Shown: piece by piece, positions 8,966 to 16,911 of the stretch
Layout: each line of letters opens with the position of its first letter
How positions within the stretch are numbered: position 1 is the first letter of the stretch
Source: Multivorans sp965232105
Lineage (GTDB): Bacteria; Acidobacteriota; Thermoanaerobaculia; Multivoradales; Multivoraceae
Direction of reading: 5' to 3'
Assembly (NCBI GenBank): GCA_965232105.1
Contig: OZ246956.1
Location: forward strand, 1,178,001-1,242,000
DNA length: 64,000 bases
Position numbers and translations under genes: made by a program
Notes under the pieces: model-generated
The model's database searches: none
What the model was told of the DNA's origin: nothing
The model's input: only the letters and a program-made list of their open reading frames with translations

Positions 8966-10042
8966 TCAGAAGATCGCCAGTGCGTTGACCGGCGAGCCGG
9001 TTCCGGTTTCGACGGCCAGCGGCCCCGCCACGAGCAGGAACTCCCAGCGACCCAGCTCGGCCGCGGTCTCGGCGACGGCTTCGAGGTCCTGGTTGTCGAA
9101 GATGTCGATGCCCATCGCGACGATCGTCAGGACGTGCACCGGAAGGTCGACGCCCTCCACCAGCGAGGGAACGACGTCGAGCGCCGCATCGGAGCCGATG
9201 AACGAGATGTCGCGGGAGCGAACCCAGGGCATCGTGGAGGCGTGGAGGCCGGCCGCGTGCTGCGACACGGCCCAGGGTCCGACTTCGGCCCGCCGCGCCC
9301 AGCGCCCGGTGCGTATGAAGACGGCGTCGCCCGCACGGACGCGGAGTCCGGCCATCTCCTCGAAGGCCTCGAGGTCCTCGGTGTAGATCGGCGTCCCCGG
9401 TTCGAGATACGGCACGCCCTTGAGGCGCGGGATGTCGAACACGATGCCCCGCGTGACGATGCCGCCCCGGAGGTTGAAGATCGAAGACCGCGTGCAGCCC
9501 TCCGCGGTCACCGTGTCCTGCGAGTAGCCGTTGTACATCTTCCCCTTGTAGAGGATGTGGCACAGGGCGTCGATGTGGCTGTGCGAGTAGCCGTGGTAGC
9601 TGATCTCGTATCGATCGCTGACGCCGCCGCGAAACGCTGGCTCCGCGTCGGGGTCGGGAAGAGCCAGGATCGCGCGCTCGAACGGGAACGGCACGTCGAC
9701 GGCTGTCTCGATGATCAGGGGATGGGCGAGCGAGACGGAGATGCCCTCCGTCGCCAGCGCCAGAGCCTCGAGGCGCTTCTCCTGGGTGATCAGGTTGGCC
9801 GTCCCCAACTGGTCGTCGTCGCCCCAGCGGCCCCAGTTGGAGAGTTCCTCCATCAGCCGCTCGATGTCCGCCTGGACGAGATCGCGCGATTCGGGCGAGT
9901 AGCTCGGAGCGGGTTCCGGCGAGGATGCCGCTGCTTCCGTGTCCGATGCCGGCTCGGTCTCCCCGTCCGGGGCGGCTGCGCAGGCCACAATCACGCCAAT
10001 CATCAGTGTGCATGCAATACCGAGCAGATGTGTGGCCTTCAT
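8966..10042 (-). CDS. cyclase family (kynurenine formamidase-like) lipoprotein
   Basis: A 358-residue protein of the cyclase family (PF04199). The metal-binding region is YHGYSHSHIDALCH, and the typical RAGDAVFIRTG motif follows. The start at 10042 gives a lipoprotein signal (hydrophobic stretch then VIVAC lipobox) and a Ser/Pro/Glu-rich linker, so it is probably anchored in a periplasm-facing membrane. Family members hydrolyse amides or lactones using a metal; the substrate is unknown. A second, cytosolic member lies at 26571. It runs on the same strand as the acyl-CoA dehydrogenase 70 bp downstream. Confidence 0.87.
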   Translation of the reverse strand: MKATHLLGIACTLMIGVIVACAAAPDGETEPASDTEAAASSPEPAPSYSPESRDLVQADIERLMEELSNWGRWGDDDQLGTANLITQEKRLEALALATEGISVSLAHPLIIETAVDVPFPFERAILALPDPDAEPAFRGGVSDRYEISYHGYSHSHIDALCHILYKGKMYNGYSQDTVTAEGCTRSSIFNLRGGIVTRGIVFDIPRLKGVPYLEPGTPIYTEDLEAFEEMAGLRVRAGDAVFIRTGRWARRAEVGPWAVSQHAAGLHASTMPWVRSRDISFIGSDAALDVVPSLVEGVDLPVHVLTIVAMGIDIFDNQDLEAVAETAAELGRWEFLLVAGPLAVETGTGSPVNALAIF

Positions 10043-10157
10043 GTGCTTCCCTCCCTGTTGCCGGATTGGGCAGACTTCCGAATCTCGGGGCAGGCTAGCG
10101 CAACGTTCCACTTGCCCGGCTCGCCGCGTGAACAGCACCTCGGTTGCTCTTTCGGAA

Positions 10158-10175
10158 GTTATATCGTGGTATAAC
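10158..10175 (+). promoter_or_regulatory. mazEF operator and -10 element
   Basis: GTTATA-TCGTGG-TATAAC is a perfect 6-bp inverted repeat. Its right arm (TATAAC, 10170-10175) looks like a -10 box and ends 7 bases before the antitoxin ATG. This is typical of autoregulated toxin-antitoxin promoters. The short spacing and lack of a Shine-Dalgarno sequence suggest a leaderless transcript. Confidence 0.55.
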
Positions 10176-10182
10176 CCACGCC

Positions 10183-10440
10183 ATGCACACCACCAATCTC
10201 CGGAAGGTCGGCGGCTCGGTCATGCTCGCGGTGCCGCCGGTGCTTCTCGATCTCCTGAACCTCGGTGCCGGCGCGAAGGTGGACATCGGCGTCGAGGGCG
10301 ACCGCCTTGTCGTTGCGCCAAGAACCCGCCCAAGCTACACCCTCGACGAGCTGCTGGCGATGTGCGACGAGACCGCCCCGGCCGACGACGGAGATCGGGC
10401 ATGGCTCGATGGCCAGCCGGTCGGCAACGAACTGTTGTAA
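10183..10440 (+). CDS. mazE: MazE/AbrB-type antitoxin
   Basis: An 85-residue protein starting MHTTNLRKVGGSVMLAVPP, which is the swapped-hairpin AbrB DNA-binding domain of MazE antitoxins. An acidic C-terminal tail (DETAPADDGD) follows that would wrap and neutralise the toxin. ATG 10183 is chosen over an earlier in-frame TTG because it starts the AbrB fold exactly and sits 7 bases after a TATAAC box. The stop TAA overlaps the toxin ATG (TAATG), so translation is coupled. The protein probably binds the palindrome at 10158-10175. Confidence 0.85.
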   Translation: MHTTNLRKVGGSVMLAVPPVLLDLLNLGAGAKVDIGVEGDRLVVAPRTRPSYTLDELLAMCDETAPADDGDRAWLDGQPVGNELL

Positions 10441-10772
10441 TGCGCCGCGGCGAGATCTGGCTCGTCAGCCTCGATCCCACCGCCGGCCATGAACAGCGGG
10501 GAACACGGCCGGTCTTGATCGCATCCCCGGCACGCTTCAACGCGTTGACCAGGACGCCGGTCGTTCTTCCCATCACTACAGGTGGAAACTTCGCGCGCCA
10601 GCGCGGCTTCACGGTTTCCCTCGACGACGCAGGTACGCGAACGGTCGGCGTGATCCGTTGCGACCAGCCGCGCACCCTGGATCTGGCCGCCCGGAACGGG
10701 AAACGCCTCGAATCCGTCCCCGAACAGATCACGCATGAAGTGTTGGCCCGCCTCGCCGCGATCCTGACCTGA
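10440..10772 (+). CDS. mazF: MazF/PemK-type mRNA interferase toxin
   Basis: A 110-residue protein with the MazF signature: MRRGEIWLVSLDPTAGHEQ, then GTRPVLIASPARFN and PITTGG, and GVIRCDQPRTLD near the C-terminal half. Family members cleave mRNA at short motifs when released from the antitoxin. The length is typical and all core motifs are intact. The start overlaps the mazE stop by one base. The next gene begins 24 bases after the stop. Confidence 0.92.
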   Translation: MRRGEIWLVSLDPTAGHEQRGTRPVLIASPARFNALTRTPVVLPITTGGNFARQRGFTVSLDDAGTRTVGVIRCDQPRTLDLAARNGKRLESVPEQITHEVLARLAAILT

Positions 10773-10795
10773 GCGGTCGCGGGAAGAGCAGGACG

Positions 10796-13249
10796 ATGCC
10801 GGCAAGGGCAGCGGAGTTGCCGCGCCGCGCGAGCGTGATCGTCATCGGCGGCGGCGTGATCGGTTGCTCGGTCGCGTATCACCTCGCGCGTTCCGGACGC
10901 TCCGACGTGCTTCTGCTGGAGCGCCGGCAGATCACCTCCGGCACGACCTGGCATGCCGCCGGCCTGCTCGGCCAACTGCGGCAGTCGGTCGCGATGACGA
11001 ACCTCGCCCGCTACACGAGCGAGCTCTACGGCCGCCTCGAGCAGGAAACCGGACAGCCGACCGGCTATCGCCGCTGCGGCTCCCTCTCGGTCACCGCCGA
11101 CCCGGAGCGGTTCGAGGAACTCAAGCGGGGCGCTTCCCTGGCGAAGGTCGTCGGGCTGCAGGTCGATGTGGTCACGGCGAAGGCGATCGGGGAACGCGTA
11201 CCGCTGCTTGAGACGTCCGACCTGCTCGGCGGACTGCACATCCCTGGCGACGGCTACGCGAACCCGACCGACATCACCCTGGCGCTGGCCGCGGGTGCCC
11301 GCGCCGCCGGCGCCCGGATCGTCGAGCAGGTGCCGGTGACCGCCGTTCGCACCGCCGGGGGGCGGGTTGTCGGCGTCGCCACGGAGCAGGGGGACATCGA
11401 CGCCGACTGCGTCGTCCTCTGCGCCGGCATGTGGACCCGGAAGCTGGCCGCTTCCATCGGCGTCAACGTCCCGCTGCACGCCTGCGAGCACTACTACGTC
11501 CGGTTCGGCTCGATCGACGGACTCGACGCGAAACTGCCCATCGTGCGGGACTACGACGCCATCTCGTACTTCCGGTACGACGCGGGCGAGCTGATCGTCG
11601 GCGTCTTTGAGCCGAACGCGCGGCCCTGGGGCATGGACGGCATCCCGGACGACTTCTGCTTCGACGAGATCGCCGTCAACCGCGAACACTTCGAGCCGCT
11701 GCTCCGCGGCGCCAGGGAGCGCATGCCGGCCCTCCAGTCGGCCGATGTCGTGCAGCTCTTCTGCGGCCCGGAGAGCTTCACGCCGGACGTGCGCTACCAC
11801 GTCGGCCAGGCGCCCGAATGCGAGAACTGCTTCGTCGCGGCCGGCCTGAACTCGATCGGAATCCAGTCCGCGGGCGGGATCGGCAAGGTCGTTTCCGAGT
11901 GGATTCTGGAAGGACATCCGCCGGCCGACCTCTGGGAAGTGGACGTGCGCCGCAACATGCCCTTCCAGGGCAACCGCAAGTACCTGCGCGAGCGGGTCTC
12001 CGAGAGCCTGGGTCTTCTCTATGCCATGCACTACCCGTATCGCCAGTTCGAGACGGCGAGGGGCACACGCCGGTCTCCGCTGCACGACCGCCTGGAGGCC
12101 GCCGGCGCCTGCCACGGGGAACTCGCCGGCTGGGAGCGCCCGAACTGGTACGCGCCGGTCGGCGTGCCGGCCCGCTACGAGTACAGCTACGAGCGCCAGA
12201 ACTGGTTCGAGTACTCGGCCGCCGAGCATCGGGCGGTGCGGGAGAAGGTGGGACTGTTCGACCAGTCGTCGTTCGCGAAGTTTCGCCTCGAGGGCCGGGA
12301 TGCTGCCAGGGTGCTCAACCGCGTCTGCGCCAACGATATCGACGTGGGCTCAGGCCGCATCGTCTACACCCAATGGCTCAACGAGCGCGGCGGTATCGAG
12401 GCGGATCTCACGGTGACGCGCCTGGCGGAAGACAGCTTCCTGATCGTCACCGCCGCCACCTCCGAGGTGCGAGACTTTCACTGGCTCAAGGCCCACATTC
12501 CGAACGACGCGCACTGCGTGCTGACGAACGTGACCTCGGCGATGGGCGTGATCTCCCTGATGGGGCCGGCTTCCCCTGCCCTCCTGCAGTCCCTTACGCC
12601 GGCGAACCTGGCCAACGAGGCGTTCCCGTTCGCGACCAGCCGCGAGATCGAAGTGGGCTACGGCCTGGTTCGCGCGTCGCGCATCACCTACGTCGGCGAA
12701 CTCGGTTGGGAACTCTACGTTCCGTCGGAGTTCACGACTGGCGTCTACGACGAGATCCTGGCCGCCGGCGAGGAGTTCGACCTCGTCCACGCCGGCTTCC
12801 ACGCCCTGGACTCGCTGCGCATCGAGAAGGCCTACCGCCACTGGGGGCACGACATCACCGACCAGGACTCGCCGCTCGAGGCGGGCCTCGGGTTCGCCGT
12901 CAAGTTCGACAAGCCGGGCGGCTTCATGGGCCGCGAGGCGCTGCTCAGGCAGAAGGCGAACGGCCTCGCGAAGCGCCTGATCCAGTTCCGGCTCCGGGAT
13001 CCACGGCCGTTGCTCCACGGCAACGAACCGATCTGGCTGGGGGACGAAATCGCGGGCTACGTCACCTCCGGGAACTATGGCCACAGCCTCGGTGCGGCCG
13101 TCGGCCTCGGCTACGTCCCCATGTCGCTGTTGCCGGACTTCCCCGAACTGCCCGGCCGCTTCGAGATCGAGGTCGCGGGCGTCCGCGTCCCGGCCGAGGC
13201 CTCGATCCGACCCATGTACGATCCTGCCGGTAAACGCGTTCGCAGTTGA
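10796..13249 (+). CDS. dimethylglycine/sarcosine dehydrogenase-like flavoprotein with GcvT domain
   Basis: An 817-residue protein with two parts. Residues ~12-380 form a DAO-type FAD oxidoreductase (VIVIGGGVIGCSVAYHLA, then GTTWHAAGLLGQ, where the His is the usual covalent-flavin position in this family). From ~430 to the end is an aminomethyltransferase (GcvT) fold (LFDQSSFAKF, YTQWLNERGGIEADLTVTR, GELGWELYVPSE). This architecture oxidatively N-demethylates dimethylglycine or sarcosine and passes the one-carbon unit to tetrahydrofolate. The exact substrate is uncertain; other N-methylated amines are possible. No betaine or sarcosine partner genes are nearby. Confidence 0.9.
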   Translation: MPARAAELPRRASVIVIGGGVIGCSVAYHLARSGRSDVLLLERRQITSGTTWHAAGLLGQLRQSVAMTNLARYTSELYGRLEQETGQPTGYRRCGSLSVTADPERFEELKRGASLAKVVGLQVDVVTAKAIGERVPLLETSDLLGGLHIPGDGYANPTDITLALAAGARAAGARIVEQVPVTAVRTAGGRVVGVATEQGDIDADCVVLCAGMWTRKLAASIGVNVPLHACEHYYVRFGSIDGLDAKLPIVRDYDAISYFRYDAGELIVGVFEPNARPWGMDGIPDDFCFDEIAVNREHFEPLLRGARERMPALQSADVVQLFCGPESFTPDVRYHVGQAPECENCFVAAGLNSIGIQSAGGIGKVVSEWILEGHPPADLWEVDVRRNMPFQGNRKYLRERVSESLGLLYAMHYPYRQFETARGTRRSPLHDRLEAAGACHGELAGWERPNWYAPVGVPARYEYSYERQNWFEYSAAEHRAVREKVGLFDQSSFAKFRLEGRDAARVLNRVCANDIDVGSGRIVYTQWLNERGGIEADLTVTRLAEDSFLIVTAATSEVRDFHWLKAHIPNDAHCVLTNVTSAMGVISLMGPASPALLQSLTPANLANEAFPFATSREIEVGYGLVRASRITYVGELGWELYVPSEFTTGVYDEILAAGEEFDLVHAGFHALDSLRIEKAYRHWGHDITDQDSPLEAGLGFAVKFDKPGGFMGREALLRQKANGLAKRLIQFRLRDPRPLLHGNEPIWLGDEIAGYVTSGNYGHSLGAAVGLGYVPMSLLPDFPELPGRFEIEVAGVRVPAEASIRPMYDPAGKRVRS

Positions 13250-13259
13250 AACGGAGCGG

Positions 13260-13290
13260 GAGCCGCCCGACCTCGACCGGTTGGCGGCTC
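13260..13290. terminator. candidate bidirectional terminator hairpin
   Basis: GAGCCGCC (13260-13267) and GGCGGCTC (13283-13290) form an 8-bp stem with a 15-base loop in the 61-bp gap between convergent genes. There is no clear U tract, so the call is modest. Confidence 0.4.
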
Positions 13291-13310
13291 GTGGAGAGAG
13301 CGGGCTCCTG

Positions 13311-14543
13311 TTAGAAGTGCACGCCCTCGACGGGCCGCGGCACCGGGGTCGTGCGCGGGCCTTCGACACGATGGTGCATCTCTTCGTAGGACGCGCCGCC
13401 TTGTACCTTGTCGGCCATCTCGTCGGGGTCGAAGTCGATGCCGACGGGGTTGCGGGCAAAGTCGGGGCCCCGGATGTAGGCCAGCCCCTCCGCCTTGGTG
13501 GGGAAGTTGTCGACCTGCGTCTCGACCCTGTTGCCATCGGGGTCGGCGTAGTAGATCGAGGTGGTCATGCCGTGGTTCGTGCACCAGTAGGGCTTCACGC
13601 CGCTCTCTTTCAGCCTGGCGCAGGTACGCACGACGAGTTCATCCATCGTGTTGTACTCGAAGGCGAAGTGGTCGTAGCCCTGGTTTCCGGCGCCGGGCTC
13701 CAGCGTCTTGTCTTCGACCAGCAGGATGCGCAGAAGGCGGTGGTCGAAGCGCAGCAGGGCCAAGGCCTCGCTGCGCTCGGCAACCTCGCAGCCCAGCGCC
13801 TGGACGTACCAGTCGACCATCGGCTCCAGCTCCCTGGTGCGGATAACGGTGTGGACGAGCTCGGAGGGCGCGACGGTTTCGTTCTCTCCGGATACCGCAC
13901 CGCCTGGGGCAGGCAGACTGTTCGGATCGAAGTCGACTCCGGCGGCGGGTTTCTCCAGGCCTGCCGCCTCCACGAGATAGGGCTCGAGATCTTCGATTCG
14001 GTCGAAGCGGTCGAGGAGCATCTCGACCCGATTGCCGCTTGGGTCGGTGTAGAGGAGTGAAACGCTATCCCCGTAGCGTCTGGCCGCGCGCGGCTCGATT
14101 CCGCCGAGTTTCAGGGCGTGGTAGTTCGCGCCGAGCTCGGTGAGCGAGTCGTAGCTGAAGGTGAAGCGATCCCAGCCGAGAATGCCGGCTTCAGGCACGG
14201 GCTTGCCGCCCCTCCCGAAGATCGAGACGCGATGATGCTCGATGTCGTAGGAGCACCAGGCGCCGCCGCGCGCCGGTTTCCCGGTCTCCGCGGGTGCACC
14301 CGCGACGTGGTGGGGACGGCAACGAAGGACGGTCTCGTAGAAGGCCAGTGCCTCGTTCAGGTCGCCGACTCGCACCGCCAGGTGGGCGAAGTCGGAAGGC
14401 GACACGATGTCAGCGGGAGTCGTCGCGCGCGCCGAACCCGCTCCCAGGCACGCCCCGGCCGCCACGACCGCTCCCTCCAGGAAGCGGCGCCGATCCATCG
14501 AAGGGCCCGTGGACCGCTCCGGCCGGGGTGTTGGCGACATCAT
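13311..14543 (-). CDS. Tat-exported protein with two VOC (glyoxalase/extradiol dioxygenase-like) domains
   Basis: A protein of up to 410 residues. The Tat signal is MDRRRFLEGAVVAAGACLGA (the twin-arginine motif begins at the internal ATG 14498, an alternative start). Two VOC modules follow: one from SDFAHLAVRVGDLNEALAFYE to DPSGNRVEMLLDRF, the second from LVHTVIRTRELEPMVDWYVQ to DPDGNRVETQVDNF. Each has a His early and a Glu at the end of the module, the usual metal ligands. Export of a folded metal-binding dioxygenase-like protein is unusual but consistent with a Tat route. The reaction is unknown. It is divergent from the MBL operon. Confidence 0.85.
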   Translation of the reverse strand: MMSPTPRPERSTGPSMDRRRFLEGAVVAAGACLGAGSARATTPADIVSPSDFAHLAVRVGDLNEALAFYETVLRCRPHHVAGAPAETGKPARGGAWCSYDIEHHRVSIFGRGGKPVPEAGILGWDRFTFSYDSLTELGANYHALKLGGIEPRAARRYGDSVSLLYTDPSGNRVEMLLDRFDRIEDLEPYLVEAAGLEKPAAGVDFDPNSLPAPGGAVSGENETVAPSELVHTVIRTRELEPMVDWYVQALGCEVAERSEALALLRFDHRLLRILLVEDKTLEPGAGNQGYDHFAFEYNTMDELVVRTCARLKESGVKPYWCTNHGMTTSIYYADPDGNRVETQVDNFPTKAEGLAYIRGPDFARNPVGIDFDPDEMADKVQGGASYEEMHHRVEGPRTTPVPRPVEGVHF

Positions 14544-14589
14544 TTGCTAGCTTGCCATAGCGCTGCTTCAGAAGCCCGGGAGGTATCTC

Positions 14590-15525
14590 ATGAAACGGTG
14601 GGTGAGGTTGGACGTGTGGCTCGTGACTCTGTCACTGGCGGCCGCCGGAGCGGGTGCCCAGGAGCAGGAGTCGAAGACCGTCCGGATCGACACGCTGAAC
14701 GTGATGGACACGCTCTACCACCTCTCGGGCGGCGGTGCCAACTCGCTGGCGTTGATCGACGAGATCAACGGCGGCGTCGTGTTGATCGACACGAAACGCC
14801 GGGGCTGGGGCCAGGCGGTGCGGAACGCCCTCGACGGGGTGACCGATCTGCCGGTGACGACGATCATCAATACCCGCGCGCATCCGGATCATGCCGGCAG
14901 CAACGGGGAGTTCAAGGCCACGGTTCAGGTCGTGGCGCATGAAAACACCAGGGCGAACCTGGCCAGGATGGGTGCGGACGCCGCGTCGTTGCCGTCGAAG
15001 ACGTTCGCCGACCGCTTCTCGTTGCTCGAGGATCTTGACCTCATCGAGCTGTACCACTTCGGCCCCGCCCACACCGATGGCGACATCGTCGTCGTCTTCC
15101 CCGAGAAGGGGGTGGCGTACATGGGAAGCCTGTTTCCCTCGAAAGCGACGCCGGTCATCGACACGGAGAACGGCGGGAGCGGCGTGGCCTTTCCCGACAC
15201 GCTGGCGAAGGCGGTCGCGGAGATCCGGGGCGTGAGCCGTGTCGTCACGGGCCACGGCCAGCCTCCCGTGACCTACGCTGGACGGGGTCGCCTGGAAACA
15301 GGGGCGAACCGACCCTGGAGGGGGTTGATGACGTGGGAAGATCTCGAGGAGTACGTCGACTTCAACCGCGACTTCCTGGCCGCCACGGAAAGAGCCTTCC
15401 GGGCTGGCCTGAGCGCCGATGAGGCAGCGGCAGGCCTCGAGTTGCCTGAGCGTTACAACGACTACGGCATGGAACACGCGAAGGCGAACATCGAAGCGAT
15501 CTATGACGAACTGGCGAACAGGTAA
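14590..15525 (+). CDS. secreted MBL-fold metallohydrolase with altered first metal ligand
   Basis: A 311-residue protein with a signal peptide (cleavage after AGAGA) and a metallo-beta-lactamase fold. The usual HxHxDH loop reads RAHPDH (NTRAHPDHAGSN), so the first His is Arg. The later ligands are present: HTDGD (His/Asp after PA) and GHGQP. It may bind a single metal or have modified chemistry. A Shine-Dalgarno GGGAGGT precedes the ATG. It begins a three-gene operon with a PQQ propeller 10 bp downstream and a DUF3604 protein. It is divergent from the VOC gene. Confidence 0.88.
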   Translation: MKRWVRLDVWLVTLSLAAAGAGAQEQESKTVRIDTLNVMDTLYHLSGGGANSLALIDEINGGVVLIDTKRRGWGQAVRNALDGVTDLPVTTIINTRAHPDHAGSNGEFKATVQVVAHENTRANLARMGADAASLPSKTFADRFSLLEDLDLIELYHFGPAHTDGDIVVVFPEKGVAYMGSLFPSKATPVIDTENGGSGVAFPDTLAKAVAEIRGVSRVVTGHGQPPVTYAGRGRLETGANRPWRGLMTWEDLEEYVDFNRDFLAATERAFRAGLSADEAAAGLELPERYNDYGMEHAKANIEAIYDELANR

Positions 15526-15535
15526 CGGGCCGCCG

Positions 15536-16879
15536 GTGGCCAGGCGGCTCACGGTACTGCTCGGATGCGTCGCATCCATCCTGGTGGGCGCGACCCAGAC
15601 GCGTGCCGACGACTGGCCGGAGTTTCGAGGCAAGGGCCGCCTCGGCGTCTGGCACGAGACCGGGCTCCTCGAGGAGTTCCCCGCCGAGGGCCTCAAGGTG
15701 CTCTGGCGAACCCCGATCAAGGCAGGTTATGCGGGCCCCGCCGTCGCCCACGGCCGGGTCTTCGTCACCGACTACGAAGCGACGCACGGCATGCGCGGAA
15801 CCGAGCGGGCGCTGGCGCTCGATGAAGCGACCGGTCGCATCCTGTGGACTCAGGCGTGGGAGGCGGACTACGCGGGGATTCAGTGGGAAACGGGCCCCGG
15901 CGCGACCCCGACGGTCGATGGGGACCGCGTCTACACCCTGGGACGCACGGGCATCCTGTCCGCGTTCGATGTCGAGACCGGCGAACTCCTGTGGCGAAAG
16001 AACTACGCCGAGGACTACGGCGTGGATCGAATGCAGTGGGGGTTCGACTGGGGCTTCGCCAGCGCGCCGCTCGTCGACGGCCCGCGACTCATCTGCTTCG
16101 TCGGCGGCCCTGAGGGCGCACGGGTCGTGGCGTTCGACAAGATGACCGGCGAGGAGCTCTGGCGTGCGCTCGACAGCGAAGCGGACCTCGGCGTCGCACA
16201 GCCGATCATCATCGAGGCCGGCGGCGCGCGGCAGCTCATCGTCTGGAATCCGGAAGAGGTCGTCTCGCTCGATCCCGTGAACGGCGAGTTCTACTGGCGC
16301 CAGCCCTACACGGTCGGCGGCGCGATGACCGTCGCGACGCCGGTGCAGACGGGATCGCAACTGTTCTTCACGACGTTCTACGACGGACCCCTGATGCTGA
16401 CCCTCGACCAGGACAGGCCCGGCGCCACGGTCGCCTGGAAGGGCACGAGCAACAGTGAGATTCAGACCGACGGACTGCACGGCGTCCTGGCGACGCCGAT
16501 CATCGAGGACGGGACCATCTACGGCATCTGCAGCTACGGCCAGTTGCGTGGCCTGAATGCCGAGACCGGCGAGCGCCTCTGGGAAACGCAGGAAGCGACA
16601 TCGGAGCGACGGCGCTGGGTGTCCGGCTTCCTCGTCCAGAACGGCGATCGGGTGTTCATCAACAACGATCGCGGCGATCTGATCATCGCCAGACTGAGCC
16701 CTTCCGGCTACGAAGAAGTCAGCCGGACCCACCTCATTACCCCCACGTCGCGCCCCGGCAACCGACGCGAGCTGCGTTACGTGAGCTGGGTTCACCCGGC
16801 CTACGCCAAGAAACACGTCTACATGAGAAACGACGAGGAGATGATCTCCGTGTCGTTGAACCCGACCGATTACGAGTGA
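15536..16879 (+). CDS. PQQ-binding-like beta-propeller protein
   Basis: A 447-residue periplasmic protein with blade repeats such as RALALDEATGRILWTQAWE, LSAFDVETGELLWRKNY and LRGLNAETGERLWETQE. GTG 15536 is chosen because it yields a compact signal peptide (MARRLTVLLGCVASILVGA, then A-x-A near TRA). An ATG at 15503 in the same frame would overlap the MBL gene by 23 bp. The family includes BamB and quinoprotein-like proteins. No cofactor residues can be assigned. It is related to the propeller at 6116 but lacks the EF-hand insert. Confidence 0.83.
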   Translation: MARRLTVLLGCVASILVGATQTRADDWPEFRGKGRLGVWHETGLLEEFPAEGLKVLWRTPIKAGYAGPAVAHGRVFVTDYEATHGMRGTERALALDEATGRILWTQAWEADYAGIQWETGPGATPTVDGDRVYTLGRTGILSAFDVETGELLWRKNYAEDYGVDRMQWGFDWGFASAPLVDGPRLICFVGGPEGARVVAFDKMTGEELWRALDSEADLGVAQPIIIEAGGARQLIVWNPEEVVSLDPVNGEFYWRQPYTVGGAMTVATPVQTGSQLFFTTFYDGPLMLTLDQDRPGATVAWKGTSNSEIQTDGLHGVLATPIIEDGTIYGICSYGQLRGLNAETGERLWETQEATSERRRWVSGFLVQNGDRVFINNDRGDLIIARLSPSGYEEVSRTHLITPTSRPGNRRELRYVSWVHPAYAKKHVYMRNDEEMISVSLNPTDYE

Positions 16880-16911
16880 CGCTCGGAGAACCGGCTGAAT
16901 CGGAGCCAACC

